From: Gordionus sp. m RMFG-2023
Taxonomy: Eukaryota > Nematomorpha > Gordioida > Chordodea > Parachordodidae
Length of the DNA: 64,000 nt
NCBI RefSeq assembly: GCF_954871325.1
Contig: NC_088775.1
Span: 52,305,561-52,369,560 of the forward strand
Reading direction: 5' to 3'
The number at the start of each line of letters is the position of its first letter. Position 1 is the stretch's first letter. Below the pieces are notes generated by a model, which made no database searches, had not been told where the DNA came from, and worked only from the letters and a program-made list of their open reading frames with translations. A program made the translations under genes and the position numbers. Below are positions 1 to 11,100 of the stretch, one piece after another.

Positions 1-319
1 CAGAGCCCTAATTTTTACGTGTGTATTATATAAAAAATAAAAATAATAACAAATATTACAGTTCAGTAAAATGTTAATATATAACAATATAAGCTTTCTT
101 TAGGTTAGGATGCTCTATTATCTAACATTATTTAATATTTCTTGATAATTGTTGACTAACACTATAGAGTGGCTATCATTCGAATAACAGAAAATAATTT
201 TTTCATTTAAAGATTTCTAGGTCTATAGGTATTTTTTTCATAAATTTTTTGGTCAAATAGATATTTTTCCATTTGATTTATTGGATTGGGATCTATATAA
301 CAACACCCATCTCTACAAT
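1..319. other. AT-rich sequence, no gene seen
   Basis: AT-rich sequence with no recognisable coding exon or repeat. If the eIF4E gene at 3235-3722 continues past transposon copy A, its missing 3' exons could lie here or beyond the left edge, but I found none. Confidence 0.5.
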
Positions 320-2357
320 GGGTAATTCCATGACAAGTCGATCAGTGATTCGGCCGACCATCTCAAAAATAAGTGAAACTTGGCATGTTAGTTATTTATA
401 TTGTAAATGTTAATAAAATTCAAATTTTAGAGCTCCAGCTCAACCAGATCAAAAGATATACGCCTTCAAAGAAGGCGTAATGCGTGATTTCATTAAATCA
501 TGTTTTTTTTTAAAAAAATATTTAAGAGAGAGTTACAAATTATATATCATTTTATAGTCCTTAAATTTTTATATTGGAAAATATCGAAAAAAAAATTAAA
601 AAATTCCATTCGTATAAAATAAAAAAATTAACAATGAGAAGGATTTTTTTGGGTGTTGATATTCTCTAAAAATGTTTATTACCTTTAAATTAAATTATTT
701 AATAAAACATCTCGATAGCCATTTTTGTTTTTTTATTTTTTTTAAATATTTATTATTTTTATAAATAAAAAACTATAATATATATGGCGTTATATCAAAA
801 AATTTTTATAATATAATATATTTAATAAAAATATGTATTATATTGGTATTAAAATTTAAAAAAATCGATTAATGGATACGGATATGGTTATTAGAACGAT
901 ATATTTAAAATAAACATATTTTAAAATTTTATATACAAACAATTATAAAAAAAAATACCTCTTGTTTTAATCTTATCCCATAATGCGCTTATTAATAGTA
1001 TTGCCTGAGGCGATAATTTGTAGGTATGTCCTGTCACTGTTATGGGATCTACTATAGAAGGTGGTGATGGTCCATGGGGATGTAAAAAGGAAATATATCT
1101 CCTCAGTAATTTCATTCCTTTTTAGTACTGTGACTATCCACCAAAAATCGTCATAAACACATGTTACGAATCCTTTAATATTGGCACATTAAAAATTATT
1201 GGCATTTGAGATATTGATAATTTGAAAGTCCCCTGCATATGTATATATTTTCAAAGGAAATACATCATGTATTTCCCAAGTTCCTGACATGGGGCGAGCT
1301 AAATTTTATCTTTCTCGTAGTTTAATCTCTTCTAAATTGTATTGTTTGCTTATATATGTAAAATTTACTGATGGCATGTTTTGTTTTGCAAACTGATATA
1401 AATGAACTGCTGTTAAAATGTGTCCAGAACTGGTGTGCGAAGGCTTGAACAGCTGTTAATCTTTTTAATGTTCCGTCAAGGCTGTCACATGGACCTTTTC
1501 TATGGGATGTAGCTGAAAAATGTCATTCAGCTGCTACACCAAAATCTGATTCAGATAACACCTATTTATAAATTTCTTCATGTTTTTATATTGCGCAGTG
1601 GATCAGAGCTGTAATATATTTTACTTGTTTTTTGCTGAATTGATTGGTCAAAAAATAAAAATAATAGATCTGCAACAGTGAAAGGATACACTCTATAAAT
1701 TGTGGTCTCAGGAATTTCCATTAATAAGTGCAATAAGATAAAAAATAAGAGATATGTTTTTATAATAGTTTGAATATAAAATTTTAAAATATATATATTT
1801 TACAATATAGAATCCTAATAATCATCATATCTATATGGACTACCTGCTTACATATTGCCCCAGGACATCATATTGGTTATACTCAATTGATTTTTTAATT
1901 TTAACCCCAATACAATTCATATTTTTATTAAAAATATTATATTATAATAATTTTTGAATATAACGCCATCTATTGGCTATTGAGATTTTTATTAAATAGG
2001 TAATAAACATTTTTAGAGAATATCAACACCCAAAAAAAATCTCTTTTCCTAACAAATCTTAATTTTTTATTTTTACCATAAATAAGAAAACACTTGGAAT
2101 TTTTCAATGTAAAATTTTAAAGGCTATAAAATGATATATAATTTGTAACTCTATCTTAAGCATTTTAAAAAAAAACAAGATTTAATGAAAGCATGCATTG
2201 CGCGATTTTTGACTTTGAAGGCATTTGGATCTGAGCTAGCAGTCTAAAATATTGAATTTACTAAAATATACAAAATAGATAACTATCATGCCAAGTTTTA
2301 TCATTTTAAAGATGGTCATCCACTCGTTTTGGTGATCGATTTGATGTAAAATGACCC
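320..2357 (-). mobile_element. TIR DNA transposon, copy A (internally deleted)
   Basis: Both ends are present as long, diverged inverted repeats. The left arm (about 320-890) begins gggtaattccatgac. The right arm (about 1820-2357) is its reverse complement, ending gatgtaaaatgaccc. Shared landmarks within the arms include the gggtgtt.atatt block and the gatatacgccttcaaag / ctttgaaggcat block. The same arms bound copy B at 27431. Relative to copy B, about 1 kb of interior is missing: sequence equivalent to 28930 joins sequence equivalent to 29905 near 1675. Only the C-terminal coding piece (about 921-1640, minus) survives. No clear target-site duplication was seen. The superfamily is not assigned. 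Confidence 0.75.
921..1640 (-). pseudogene. Transposon-encoded protein, C-terminal remnant (copy A)
   Basis: An open stretch at 921-1115 (minus) encodes a peptide with the motif YISFLHPHGPSPP. It is nearly the same as the peptide of copy B at 28227-28451, and the next sequence upstream (to about 1640) aligns with copy B to about 28930. The FLHPhGP motif, followed in copy B by a Trp-Leu-Pro segment, resembles the end of a repetitive hypothetical protein family I recall from invertebrate genomes. The superfamily is uncertain. The N-terminal two thirds are deleted, so this copy cannot encode a working protein. Confidence 0.5.
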
Positions 2358-3234
2358 CTATTCTAAATAAATTCATGGAAAAAGTTATTAAAAATAACTG
2401 TTTGATTTTTATAATATGTAATATATATATGGTAGTGATATAAGCCCAACATCTGCCCCATATTTTTTTTCTAACTATTAGGCCCAATCCAGCCCAAAAA
2501 TTTTTTTTATTTTTAATAGGTCAGCCCAAATCAATTCAGACTGGTCAGAGATATATAGATTTCCAATATATAACCCAAATTTGGCTAATTTATCAATTTA
2601 GTCAATATATGAAGTGTTGGACATTTTATCTTTTTGTTAAAAAATTCCAGACCTAATTTAATATAAAATTAAAAGCCACATCTTCACCCCGAAGGTGCCA
2701 CTTATAGTATCTGGTGATAATTATAATAATTTCAAGTTAACAATCATATTTTTTAATTAGAAAATTAGACCTGTATTATTATGTATCTTTAAAAAACTAA
2801 AATTTCTAAGGCTAATATTTTATAGAAAAGTGGTTTATGAGTTATTAAATATATAAATTTGTATAAAAACTAAATATAACATATAAAACTAAAATATCAT
2901 GTAATTAAAAATAATGAATGAATATATGATCAAAGGAGGAAAGATTATTTAAATTATTTTTTTTAGAAATATTATTCTAACAAAGTGATAAAAATTATGT
3001 AATGGTAGGTAATGAGTTCATGGCATAAAATAATTAACAATAAATTTAATTGGTTAAGATAAAATATTATATAAATATAACAAAAGATACATTTGTAAAA
3101 AAATGTGCATTTTATATCTGACACAAATAGTTGATAGCCCTTTCCTATAATATAATTTGGTACCTAAGTAATTAAAACATATGCTAGCATTAAAATTGTT
3201 ACTAATATATTTTTATATATTGATAATATAAAAC
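2358..3234. other. AT-rich intergenic sequence
   Basis: No coding exon recognised. A GC clump at about 2450-2560 (repeated gcccaatccagccc / cagcccaaat words) looks like the subterminal repeats of the hAT-like elements elsewhere in the window, perhaps an old element end. eIF4E exons after 3235 were looked for here on the minus strand and not found. Confidence 0.4.
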
Positions 3235-3722
3235 TATATTTAGCCAGTATTCATCCACTAGTGAATCATCATATCTATTAATTTCTAAAACCCAGTGACC
3301 TCCTGACATGTTTCTTTTATCTTCCCAAATAGGTTTAATTCCTGGCTAAATTATGTTTAAAATATTCAATCAAAATAACAATTTACCTTGAAAATATTAT
3401 AATCACATTTATAATGCAGTTTGCTGGGCTGTTCAATATGATTATATATACTGTAGTTAAAAAAATATATAAATATGATAAGTTCGGTAATACGCCCAAA
3501 AATCTTCAACAGTATCGAAGGAAGTTATTTCTTTGACTCCATCTTCCCAGTCGTGTGTGGCTTTTTCATGCTTATAAAACCAAAATGTCCAAGAATTTTG
3601 AAGAGGATGTTTTTCTAAAAGCTGAGTTTTGTTATCTTTAGAAACAGTGGTAGATAACGGGGTTTCGATCTGCAAAGGTAAATTAATAAATATAATATAA
3701 ACATATTAGTTAGGCTTACCAT
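3235..3722 (-). CDS. eIF4E-family cap-binding protein, 5' part (4 exons seen)
   Basis: Translation initiation factor 4E binds the mRNA 5' cap. Exons on the minus strand: 3722-3720 (the ATG alone, followed by GTAAGC), 3669-3494, 3450-3387 and 3345-3235. Introns of 50, 43 and 41 bp are all GT-AG, and all joins keep frame. The protein reads MIETPLSTT.., then the family blocks KHPLQNSWTFWFYK, FDTVEDFWA-IYNHI, CDYNIFK and PIWEDKRN..GGHW. The tryptophans matching human W56 (in THDWEDG) and W102, with E103 (in PIWED), are kept, so cap binding is possible. After ..DEYWLNI a weak GTTTTA donor or a stop 10 codons on follows. The rest of the family (LLCLIGE onward, roughly 90-100 residues) was not found, so the gene is truncated or continues beyond transposon copy A. 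The family call is secure; completeness is not. Confidence 0.85.
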
Positions 3723-4045
3723 ATTTTTTAAAAATAGAACGTCTTTCTAAATTTTAAATGAATCCTCTAAAAAGATTTAATAGTAAATTATGTTTTTTAA
3801 ACATTAAATTAAATGACATATATCTTTATTTAAATCTTGTAATTATTTACAATTGTATATTTTATAAAATGAAAAATATATAATTAGTATAAAGAGTAAA
3901 TGATTACAAAAAAAAAATCATAATAACAAAAGAAGAGAATATTGAGGCATAGATCATAAAATAATGTAAAATACAAAATAAATAAAAGCGGAAGCAGTTA
4001 TTCAAAACCTCCTTCGCCTAATTATTAGGAGAGATCGAATTAATA
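3723..4045. other. AT-rich sequence upstream of the eIF4E gene
   Basis: Contains the presumed 5' UTR and promoter of the minus-strand eIF4E gene, directly next to a non-LTR retrotransposon tail. No promoter element can be singled out in the AT-rich background. Confidence 0.3.
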
Positions 4046-4745
4046 AAACAAACATAATTACCATTAAGAATGGCTATTGCGATCCTCTGCCTTAAGTTAA
4101 AACCTTCGCGAGGTTCCCCAGAATTTTTTCTGATAAGGTGGCCAACGTCTTTAAAAAAGTTTTAGCCAAATTATCATATGTAGTTAAGGTGGAGCAAATG
4201 ATGGGTATGAATATCTAATTTGAGGAATCAGCGCTGTATTTGCCGATCTTAAAATTTTGAGCTCTGTTCAGAGCATCCTTGTTAAAATTGGATAGGGAGT
4301 TAGTGTCCAGATAAGAGAAATCCCATATTAGAAACTTCCCTTGAGATCATGGAATACGTGTGACCCCATCAGGACGTCTACTATCGAAAAATAGGCCAGA
4401 AGACTCCATTGAGGTAGGAAAACCAGCTGACTTGAGGGCAAGAGATATCATTTATTGCACTTCAAGTGTCGAGTTTACCGACCGGGTTTACGATTGCAAT
4501 GTAAAGGATGCAGCGCCATATTGTTATCAACAGTATGACATTTGCTGCATTTATATGGTAATGAAAAGGGAATGTTGAGCCTGATAGATAGAGCATAGCT
4601 GAGCTCATGGTTGTCCAATTCGAGTTTGAGATTGGTAGATGGAATAACATTTAAAAATTTATATCCCCGATCTTTGATAAGTTCAATAAATCTAGCATAT
4701 GGTGAGAGTCTTGAAATAAGGTAATCAACGAAGTTTTTCACACGT
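4046..4745 (-). pseudogene. Non-LTR retrotransposon, ORF2 C-terminal fragment
   Basis: Reading the minus strand from about 4741, residues include a segment matching LxxHELSYALSIRLNIPF, then a CSKC..H..HC cysteine/histidine cluster, GLFFDSRRPDGVTRIP, GKFLIWDFSYLDT and GEPREGFNLRQRIAIAI. These match the C-terminal tail found after the reverse transcriptase in some invertebrate non-LTR elements (pattern: Cys-His cluster, RPDG-(M/V)-T-x-(I/L)P, WD-(A/F)-(T/S)-C, QRI/QRL). Frames shift and stops occur, so it is dead. A second copy of the same tail lies at 16765-17500. No RT domain is left here; the copy seems 5'-truncated, as is usual for such elements. Confidence 0.65.
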
Positions 4746-4927
4746 GGTAAATCCCAAGGGAGATGATAGACTTACGCGAAATGGCGTATTAGCAAGAAAT
4801 AAAAGTTATATTTTTTCTTATTTATACGCATTTTCCGAATCGATAAAAAAGTTACGAAAATTTAACGAATCATTTAAAATTTGTATTTATAATAAAATGG
4901 ATGTATAAATAATATCGTGGACGAAAT

Positions 4928-5780
4928 TTAGTAAACTATAAAGCAATAATTTAAAATACATAAATCTTTATATATCAGATTTTAGAATGTCACCAAAAAG
5001 TACTACCATAGTAATACCTTACTTATTTCCCAATATTTAGTAAACTATAAAGCAATATAAAAATTTAAAATACATAAATCTTTATATATCAGATTTTAGA
5101 ATGTCACCAAAAAGTACTACCATAGTAATACCTTTTTAAAATACATAAATCTTCATATATCAGATTTTAGAATGTCACCAAAAAGTACTACCATAGTAAT
5201 ACCTTTTTAAAATACATAAATCTTTATATATCAGATTTTAGAATGTCACCAAAAAGTACTACCATAGTAATATCTTACTTATTTCCCAATATTTAGTAAA
5301 CTATAAAGCAATATAAAAATTTAAAATACATAAATCTTTATAAACAGATTTTAGAATGTCACCAAAAAGTACTACCATAGTAATACTTTTTTAAAATACA
5401 TAAATCTTTATATATCAGATTTTAGAATGTCACCAAAAAGTATTAACATAGTAATACCTTTTTAAAATACATAAATCTTTATATATCCGATTTTAGAATG
5501 TCACCAAAAAGTACTACCATAGTAATACCTTACTTATTTCCCAATATTTAGTAAACTATAAAGCAATATAAAAATTTAAAATACATAAATCTTTATATAT
5601 CAGATTTTAGAATGTCACCAAAAAGTACTAACATAGTAATACCTTTTTAAAATACATAAATTTTTATATATCAGATTTTAGAATGTCACCAAAAAGTACT
5701 ACCATAGTAATACCTTACTTATTTCCCAATATTTAGTAAACTATAAAGCAATATAAAAATTTAAATTACATAAATCTTAA
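4928..5780. repeat. Left terminal minisatellite of the Mutator-like element
   Basis: About ten units of acataaatctttatatatca / gattttagaatgtcaccaaa / aagtactaccatagtaatac, in a short form (about 62 bp) and a longer form (about 115-125 bp) that adds cttacttatttcccaatatt and tagtaaactataaagcaata. The core of the long form matches bases 9057-9145 inside the transposase coding exon (minus strand). Confidence 0.9.
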
Positions 5781-5837
5781 GATGGCTATGAATTAGGAAA
5801 TTTAGAATGGTTGAGTAAAGAATAAATCTTACCTTGT

Positions 5838-6260
5838 GCTTCAAATTTACAAATAATTACTCATTTTTTATATAAATTTTTTTATTGAATTTATGTTGAA
5901 ATTTATAAATTATATTGTATGTCTTATTTTAAAGGATACCTGGGAACATTAAAGTTCTTACCTTGTGATGACTTATTCTACAAAATTGACACACAACAAT
6001 CCCTAACAAGCTTCAAATCTACAAACAATTGCTCATTTTTTATATAATTTTTTTTATTGAATTTATGTTAAAAATTATAAATTATAATGTATGTTTTATT
6101 TTTAAGGTTACTTGGAAACATTAAAGATCTAACCTTGTGAGATGACTTATTCTATAAAATTGGCACACAACAATCCCTAGCAAGCTTCAAATTTACAAAC
6201 AATTATTCATTTTTTATTTAAATTTTTTTATTGAATTTGTTGAAATTTATAAATTATATC
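5838..6260. repeat. Tandem repeat, about 175 bp unit, 2.4 copies
   Basis: Copies begin near 5840 (cttcaaatttacaaataatt), 6010 and 6186, each followed by actcattttttatataaatt and, in the first two, a cattaaag.tc.taccttgtg block. AT-rich, no coding content. It lies inside the Mutator-like element. Confidence 0.85.
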
Positions 6261-6559
6261 TTTTGATATTATTTTTTTAAATAGAGTTTAAAAAATAAAT
6301 TTCTCTTAATGAGATCCCATAATGTTCTTAATTAATTTACCTAAATTAATTTAACTTTAAAAATTTATGATTGAATATTTTTAATCATTTTATAAATGAT
6401 TGTATTAACCAAAATAATATACTTCAATTTAATGAATAAAATTTATTTAATACTATATTTCGTGTATAAATTATAATACTATATTTAATTGCGTCATTTA
6501 ATACTATATTTCGATTTAACCCTTCACTAGAAATGTTAAAAATCACTTAAACTTCAAAG

Positions 6560-6910
6560 GTGGGGTCTATTTTATCACTATAAAAAATTAAATTTGTAGG
6601 CAAAATTCTCCTAAAAATAACTTAAATATTTTACCACAAAAAAAATTAAATTTGTATGCAAAATCTCCTAAAAATAACTTAAATATTTTACCACAAAAAA
6701 AATTAAATTTGTAGGCAAAATTCACCTAAAATATGCGGAATTAATAATTCATATATTTTACCACAAAAAAATTAAATTTGTAGGAAAAATTCTCCAAAAA
6801 ATAACTTAAATATTTTACCACAAAAAAAATTAAATTTGTATGCAAAATTCTCCTAAATATAACTTAAATATGCGCAATTAATAATTCCTATATTTTACCA
6901 TAAAAAATTT
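6560..6910. repeat. Tandem repeat, about 58-60 bp unit
   Basis: Five to six imperfect units of ttaccacaaaaaaaattaaa / tttgtaggcaaaattctcct / aaaaataacttaaatatt. Some units carry an extra atgcg.aattaataatt segment. A run of C follows at 6966-6979. Confidence 0.85.
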
Positions 6911-7289
6911 ATAGGTGAAAATAAAAAATTTTTAAAAAAACCATAAAAAAAATAAAAATAATATACCCCCCCCCCCCCCGACAGTGTTAACACTTTATTA
7001 AAACTTATGTGGCAATTTTTTTTATTTAAAAAAATGATATTCATGTTATATACTAAATTTTTTATATAGTCATTTTTGAGTTGATGATTTAAAAAAAAAG
7101 AGGATTAATTCAGTAAAAAAATCTCCAAATTTATTTTTAGAATGTTAAAATTGTATTAGCAATACAAATTAATCAAAGTAAAATAATAAATGGGATGATT
7201 ATATGGTGTTGGTGTTGCAATGAAATGTATATAAAAATGGTATGATTAAAAAAGATATCTTTGTAGTCTATATATCTATTTATAATATG

Positions 7290-7760
7290 TTAAAATAGGA
7301 TAAATAAATAAAAAATATGCATAAAAACAAGACAAATACAATCAACTAAAATACTTTTGGTAAAAATATAAAATATCAACATTTGTAAATCTTCAAAATC
7401 AATAACATTTACAAAATGGGATTCAGAATTGTTAATATAAATGTCTTGGTCAAATTTTTTTATATTTCCATCATCATATTTAAATGGTGGATACATTTGC
7501 CAGCAAAATGAAGCTCCATACCTAGCATACACCAATATAGGGGTATTGAGAAGTGTGGCAACACTTCGCAATTCAATATCCGTTGCCCATTCACCATTCT
7601 TACTTGCCTTTTCTATTATATACTGTTGCACATCATCTTCACACGTATTTTGACCTTGAGTATAATCTAATATATTTTTTATCATTATTTTTTGCAGCAT
7701 CAACAAGACCATATGTGATCTAATCAAACCATAGGAGTCTTGTTTTCCTGTTATCTCCAT
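7290..7760 (-). CDS. OTU-like cysteine protease domain (C-terminal part), transposon-encoded
   Basis: The open frame shows the second half of an OTU (ovarian tumour) deubiquitinase fold: an EITGKQDSYGLIRSHMV helix segment, QQYIIEKASKNGEWATDIEL (family: yi..m...g.WGd..EL), SVATLLNTPILVY, a hydrophobic W..yPP strand, DIYINNSESHFVNVID with the catalytic His in SHFVNV, then a hydrophobic tail. The Asp-Gly-Asn-Cys block with the nucleophile should lie 5' of about 7750. I could not find it upstream, so either an exon is missed or the catalytic Cys is lost. Position 3' of, and on the same strand as, the transposase suggests that it belongs to the element. OTU domains remove ubiquitin in host proteins; a role here is inference. 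Confidence 0.6.
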   Translation of the reverse strand: MEITGKQDSYGLIRSHMVLLMLQKIMIKNILDYTQGQNTCEDDVQQYIIEKASKNGEWATDIELRSVATLLNTPILVYARYGASFCWQMYPPFKYDDGNIKKFDQDIYINNSESHFVNVIDFEDLQMLIFYIFTKSILVDCICLVFMHIFYLFILF

Positions 7761-7978
7761 ACTTATACATCTAATTATTTTTTAAAAGATTTAATTATGT
7801 TACTGTTTCTAAAAACCTATCAATGTTTTAAAAAAATAATATTATGAATTAATATCGGATATAATCATTAAAATTTAAGGTAAAGAAAGAAACAAAACCA
7901 TATTCTATGTATATTAGTAAAAAAAATACAACCAAAATTATTTTTAAATTAATTAGTTAATTTGTGATAATTTTCAAA

Positions 7979-9178
7979 TTATATGCCAGAAGACTGTGCA
8001 TCTAGCATGCTATACAACAGATGCTTCACATTATTAATCATATCATTAGGAATATTCCTTTTTTTGTAAGTAACTTCTCTATCCCAAGCTCTGGTTACAT
8101 GTTTCCTACATAATTCCAATTGAACATGAAGGAATGCCCCAATGTAAGCTTTTCTCCCAGCACAATCTTTATCACTAACTATGACCTTTATATCTGTCCA
8201 AGCTGAATTCAGTTTTTTTTAAATTTGAAGCATTTGTAATGCTACATCAAATGACTCCGATTTGACAATCCATACACATATAATATGTGATCTATTATTT
8301 CCATCAATTGATACCAAAATATACAGGCATATGCTTATTATTTAATCGATATGTTGCATCCACACATATTACTTCAAGATATTTTGAAAAAATATACTGC
8401 ATTTGATGAGTTTGATAATATATACCAATTAGATTCCCATCTACAGTATATAATTCCATATTAGCATCATTATCTTCTTTAACTTTATCTATCATTGTAA
8501 TTAAATCATTATCATAAGTTTTTTTTGTATTTTTGTCTATATTATGCAAATCTCTTAGGGTTATAAACTTTCCTTCAGAAAATAGTTTATTTTTTATTTT
8601 GGATTTATTTCCTCCTGTAGTTATAGCTTCAGCTACAATATACTGTGCTTCATTAAGCTTTCTTTGTCTGGGTAATGATTGATATAAATTTTTATCTAAA
8701 ATTAATCAAAAAATGCATTTTTCATTTGTTTTAAAAACATTATTTCATACTTTTATTTTATATATATTCTATCAAAATTTAATAAATTAACCCTATAATC
8801 CTATCCAGTATCCATATCACTAAGTTAAATTATATATTTATCTTAATAATTTCAAGATTATGTGTCTTTACGATGGGGTTGATTGTGATTTTCATGCATA
8901 TCCTTGACAAATAATTTGTTTTTCATTAATGTAATTTGCAAATGGAATTGACATCCTTGTTTTATAGTCAGGTAATTGCGTAGACCTGTGGATTTTGTAT
9001 TGTACTTTCCACCAAATATACAATAAAATTTTATGCTTTTATATCTAAATTTTTCAAAAAGAGGTGATTTTAAAATTTTTGAATCTGATATATAAAGATT
9101 TATGTAATTTAAATTTTCATATTGCTTTATAGCATCTTGTAAATCTTTATAGGATAAAAATATATCTCTTTCTTTCAT
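7979..9178 (-). pseudogene. Mutator-like (ZSWIM1/3-type) transposase, broken
   Basis: Exon 1 (9178-8872) has the N-terminal pattern F.SYKDLQDAIKQYE, FYCIFGGKYNTKSTGLR, GCQFHLQI and HENHNQPH. A GTAAAG donor at 8871 and a TTTTAG acceptor at 8696 join it in frame to exon 2: LYQSLPRQRKL, GKFITLRDLHNID, then EVICVDATYRLNNKHMPVY, the RNase H-like strand with the first catalytic Asp. Near 8310 the frame shifts; the next frame gives SIDGNNRSHIICVWIVKSES, a stop at about 8221, then AWTDIKVIVSDKDCAGRK (second Asp) and LELCRKHVTRAWDREVT. The motif order matches the ZSWIM1/3 and Mutator-like transposase core. With one frameshift and one stop this copy is inactive. The 5' coding end matches the terminal minisatellite. 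Confidence 0.75.
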
Positions 9179-9184
9179 ATTTAA

Positions 9185-9475
9185 GGTATTACTATTTTAG
9201 TTTTTGGTGACATTCTAAAATCTGATATATAAAGATTTATGTATTTTAAAAAGGTATTACTATGGTAGTACTTTTTGGTGATATTCTAAAATCTGATATA
9301 TGAAGATTTATGTATTTTAAAAAGGTATTACTATGGTAGTACTTTTTGGTGACATTCTAAAATCTGATATATAAAGATTTATGTATTTTAAATTTTTATA
9401 TTGCTTTATAGTTTACTAAATATTGGGAAATAAGTAAGGTATTACTATGGTAGTACTTTTTGGTGACATTCTTTT
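9185..9475. repeat. Right terminal minisatellite (inverted copy of 4928-5780)
   Basis: Units read tttttggtgacattctaaaa / tctgatatataaagatttat / gtattttaaaaaggtattac, the reverse complement of the left array. The last unit is the long form with tttatagtttactaaatatt and gggaaataagtaagg. It begins within about 10 bp of the transposase ATG at 9178. Confidence 0.9.
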
Positions 9476-9495
9476 TAAGAAGGGTTAAGCAAATT

Positions 9496-9682
9496 TGTTT
9501 TATTAATATAAATTTTAATTTTATTAACTAACTACTTTTTTCTATCACAATCTATTTATACAAAAATATCAAACAAAGTTAATTGAATATATTAAACAAT
9601 CAATTTAAATAATATAATATATTCAAAAGATATAACGTCAATATTTTAAAAATAAATAATATTCAAATAAGACTAATCAACA
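9496..9682 (-). repeat. Probable 3' LTR of the gypsy element
   Basis: On the minus strand a purine tract gaagagggggaa (9694-9683) is followed at 9682 by TGTTGATTAG, the usual polypurine tract/LTR junction. The far end is set near 9496 (TGT on the plus strand) by inference only. No second LTR copy was found beside gag near 14.1-14.6 kb, so the limits are approximate. Confidence 0.45.
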
Positions 9683-10340
9683 TTCCCCCTCTTCTACAAA
9701 GAACAAAGCTTCTTCTCAGCAGTCATCGAGAGCTTGTTGTCCTAGAAGTTTTTCCCGTTTCGATTGTACTCGGTTTCTTCTTGGTTAGCGCATAAGTCTC
9801 AAATGTTCTCGTAGGCTTGATTTTATCACGTAGGTTTGATAAAATCGTTTATTAGAGTTGCGTGAGTCCATACGTTTTCGTAGGCTTGAATCAATCGCGT
9901 AGGTTTGATAAAATCATAAGCTTGATATCCTTATCGTAAGTTGTCCTTAGGAATCGTGAATCTGTCACATAGCTTGCTTGTTAAACTCAGTCATTATTAT
10001 TATCAAATTTCTCAAAATTGTTATTACCATATTTCATAAATAATTAATGAATAATTAATTCAATCGAATATCAGAATATAAATATTTGGAATAAATCGGA
10101 ATAAAATATGTAATTTGAAATAATTGATCAAATCGAATATATGAATAAGATTTTGAATTTCGGAATAATAAAATTTGGAATAATTGATCAAATCGAATAT
10201 ATGAATAGTATGCATGATTATTATATTATTTTTTAGGTTTTTAAGTTAACATAGCGTTTTATATTTTTAGCGTTTTATATTTTAAGCGTTTTATATTTTA
10301 AGCACGTAATCTTTTAAGTAATCAGGTTTATTTTTAATTC
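9683..10340 (-). other. 3' untranslated region of the gypsy element
   Basis: Non-coding sequence between the integrase stop and the polypurine tract. It has repeated cgtaggcttga / cgtaggtttgataaaatcg words (9810-9915), two copies of a ggaataattgatcaaatcga unit (10095-10205) and three agcgttttatattttta units (10250-10305). The segment just inside the tract matches 33700-33960, marking a related, shorter gypsy remnant there. Confidence 0.6.
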
Positions 10341-11100
10341 TTATTGGTCTAGTAATTGGTATCTTAATCTCATTCTTTTAGAGGAATTCTTAGGGTCAAT
10401 TTCATAATATTTTAAACTGTTGTAACATTCTCTTTTCCTTAACTGATCAAGATGCCTTCTTACTATCCCTTTATCAGTATAAACTTGGAACATGGTGTTA
10501 CTCTCTTTAAGCTTGACGCTGCCTTTGCACCACGTATCATCACCCTGTTTCTTATACCAAACATAGTCTCCTATATTAAAAGTTCGATTTCGTGGTAACG
10601 ATTTGTTGACTTCATCAACTTTATCCTTCAAAGGTTTTAATAAATCCCACTTTATTCTAATGTCGCGGTTAAACATTCTCTTGGACGGTGTAATTCCCGT
10701 AGTGTCATTCGGCGTGTTTCTATAGTTGAACAAAAATCTGTCCAGTGCAGTTTCTAAGTCAATCTTTATATTTCTTTTCATGTGAGCTTTAAATGTTTTC
10801 ACCATGCGTTCGGCTTGTCCATTAGATTGCTGATGGTAGGCCGACGTTAGCACATGTTTTATACTATAATTGCTGCAAAATTTTTCAAAATCTTTGCTCG
10901 TGAAATTGGTACCCTTATCTGTAACAATGGTTTCAGGTATACCAAATAGTGAAATAATTTTATAAATTTCTTTTAACGTGAATTCAGTCGTAATATTCTT
11001 TACCGGAACTATAACCAGAAATTTACTGTAAGCATAAACGATTATCAATCAATTCTTTGTAAAAAATGGACCCGCATAGTCTACGTGAATCCTTTCAAAA
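10341..11100 (-). pseudogene. Ty3/gypsy integrase core and C-terminus
   Basis: Integrase inserts retroelement DNA into the host genome. The frame break at about 11048 hides the first catalytic Asp, which is in ERIHVDYAGPF just upstream (about 11060-11100). The second Asp is in ETIVTDKGTNFTSKDF and the Glu in QQSNGQAERMVKTFK, so the D,D-35-E triad is recognisable. The end has the GDYVWYKKQ..W.KGSV module and a HLDQLRKR segment. The zinc-binding HHCC region and linker that should lie between RNase H and this core are missing: RNase H ends at about 11140 and core-type sequence (NPWVLATKPFER) starts at once. This copy therefore carries an internal deletion and a frameshift and should be inactive. 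Confidence 0.85.

Larger units (their letters stand above)
4916..9475 (-). mobile_element. Mutator/ZSWIM-type DNA transposon with minisatellite ends
   Basis: The same tandem-repeat unit occurs in inverted orientation at both sides (4928-5780 and 9185-9475) and brackets a minus-strand transposase (9178-7979) and an OTU-like protease exon (7760-7290). I infer one element with repeat-bearing terminal inverted repeats. The outermost bases on each side start at different phases of the repeat, so at least one end is probably truncated, and no target-site duplication could be seen. A gypsy LTR follows almost directly on the right. Two further tandem arrays and a poly-C tract lie between the left end and the OTU exon. 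Confidence 0.6.

Noticed and set aside
2236-2487. 83-codon minus-strand frame
   Set aside because: Ile/Phe/Leu-rich, spans the end of the transposon arm and AT-rich flank; no motif.
4360-4578. 72-codon plus-strand frame
   Set aside because: Antisense to the better-supported non-LTR retrotransposon tail on the minus strand.
4928-9475. CRISPR array
   Set aside because: The regular repeats lack unique spacers of constant length and lie inverted at the two ends of a eukaryotic transposon.
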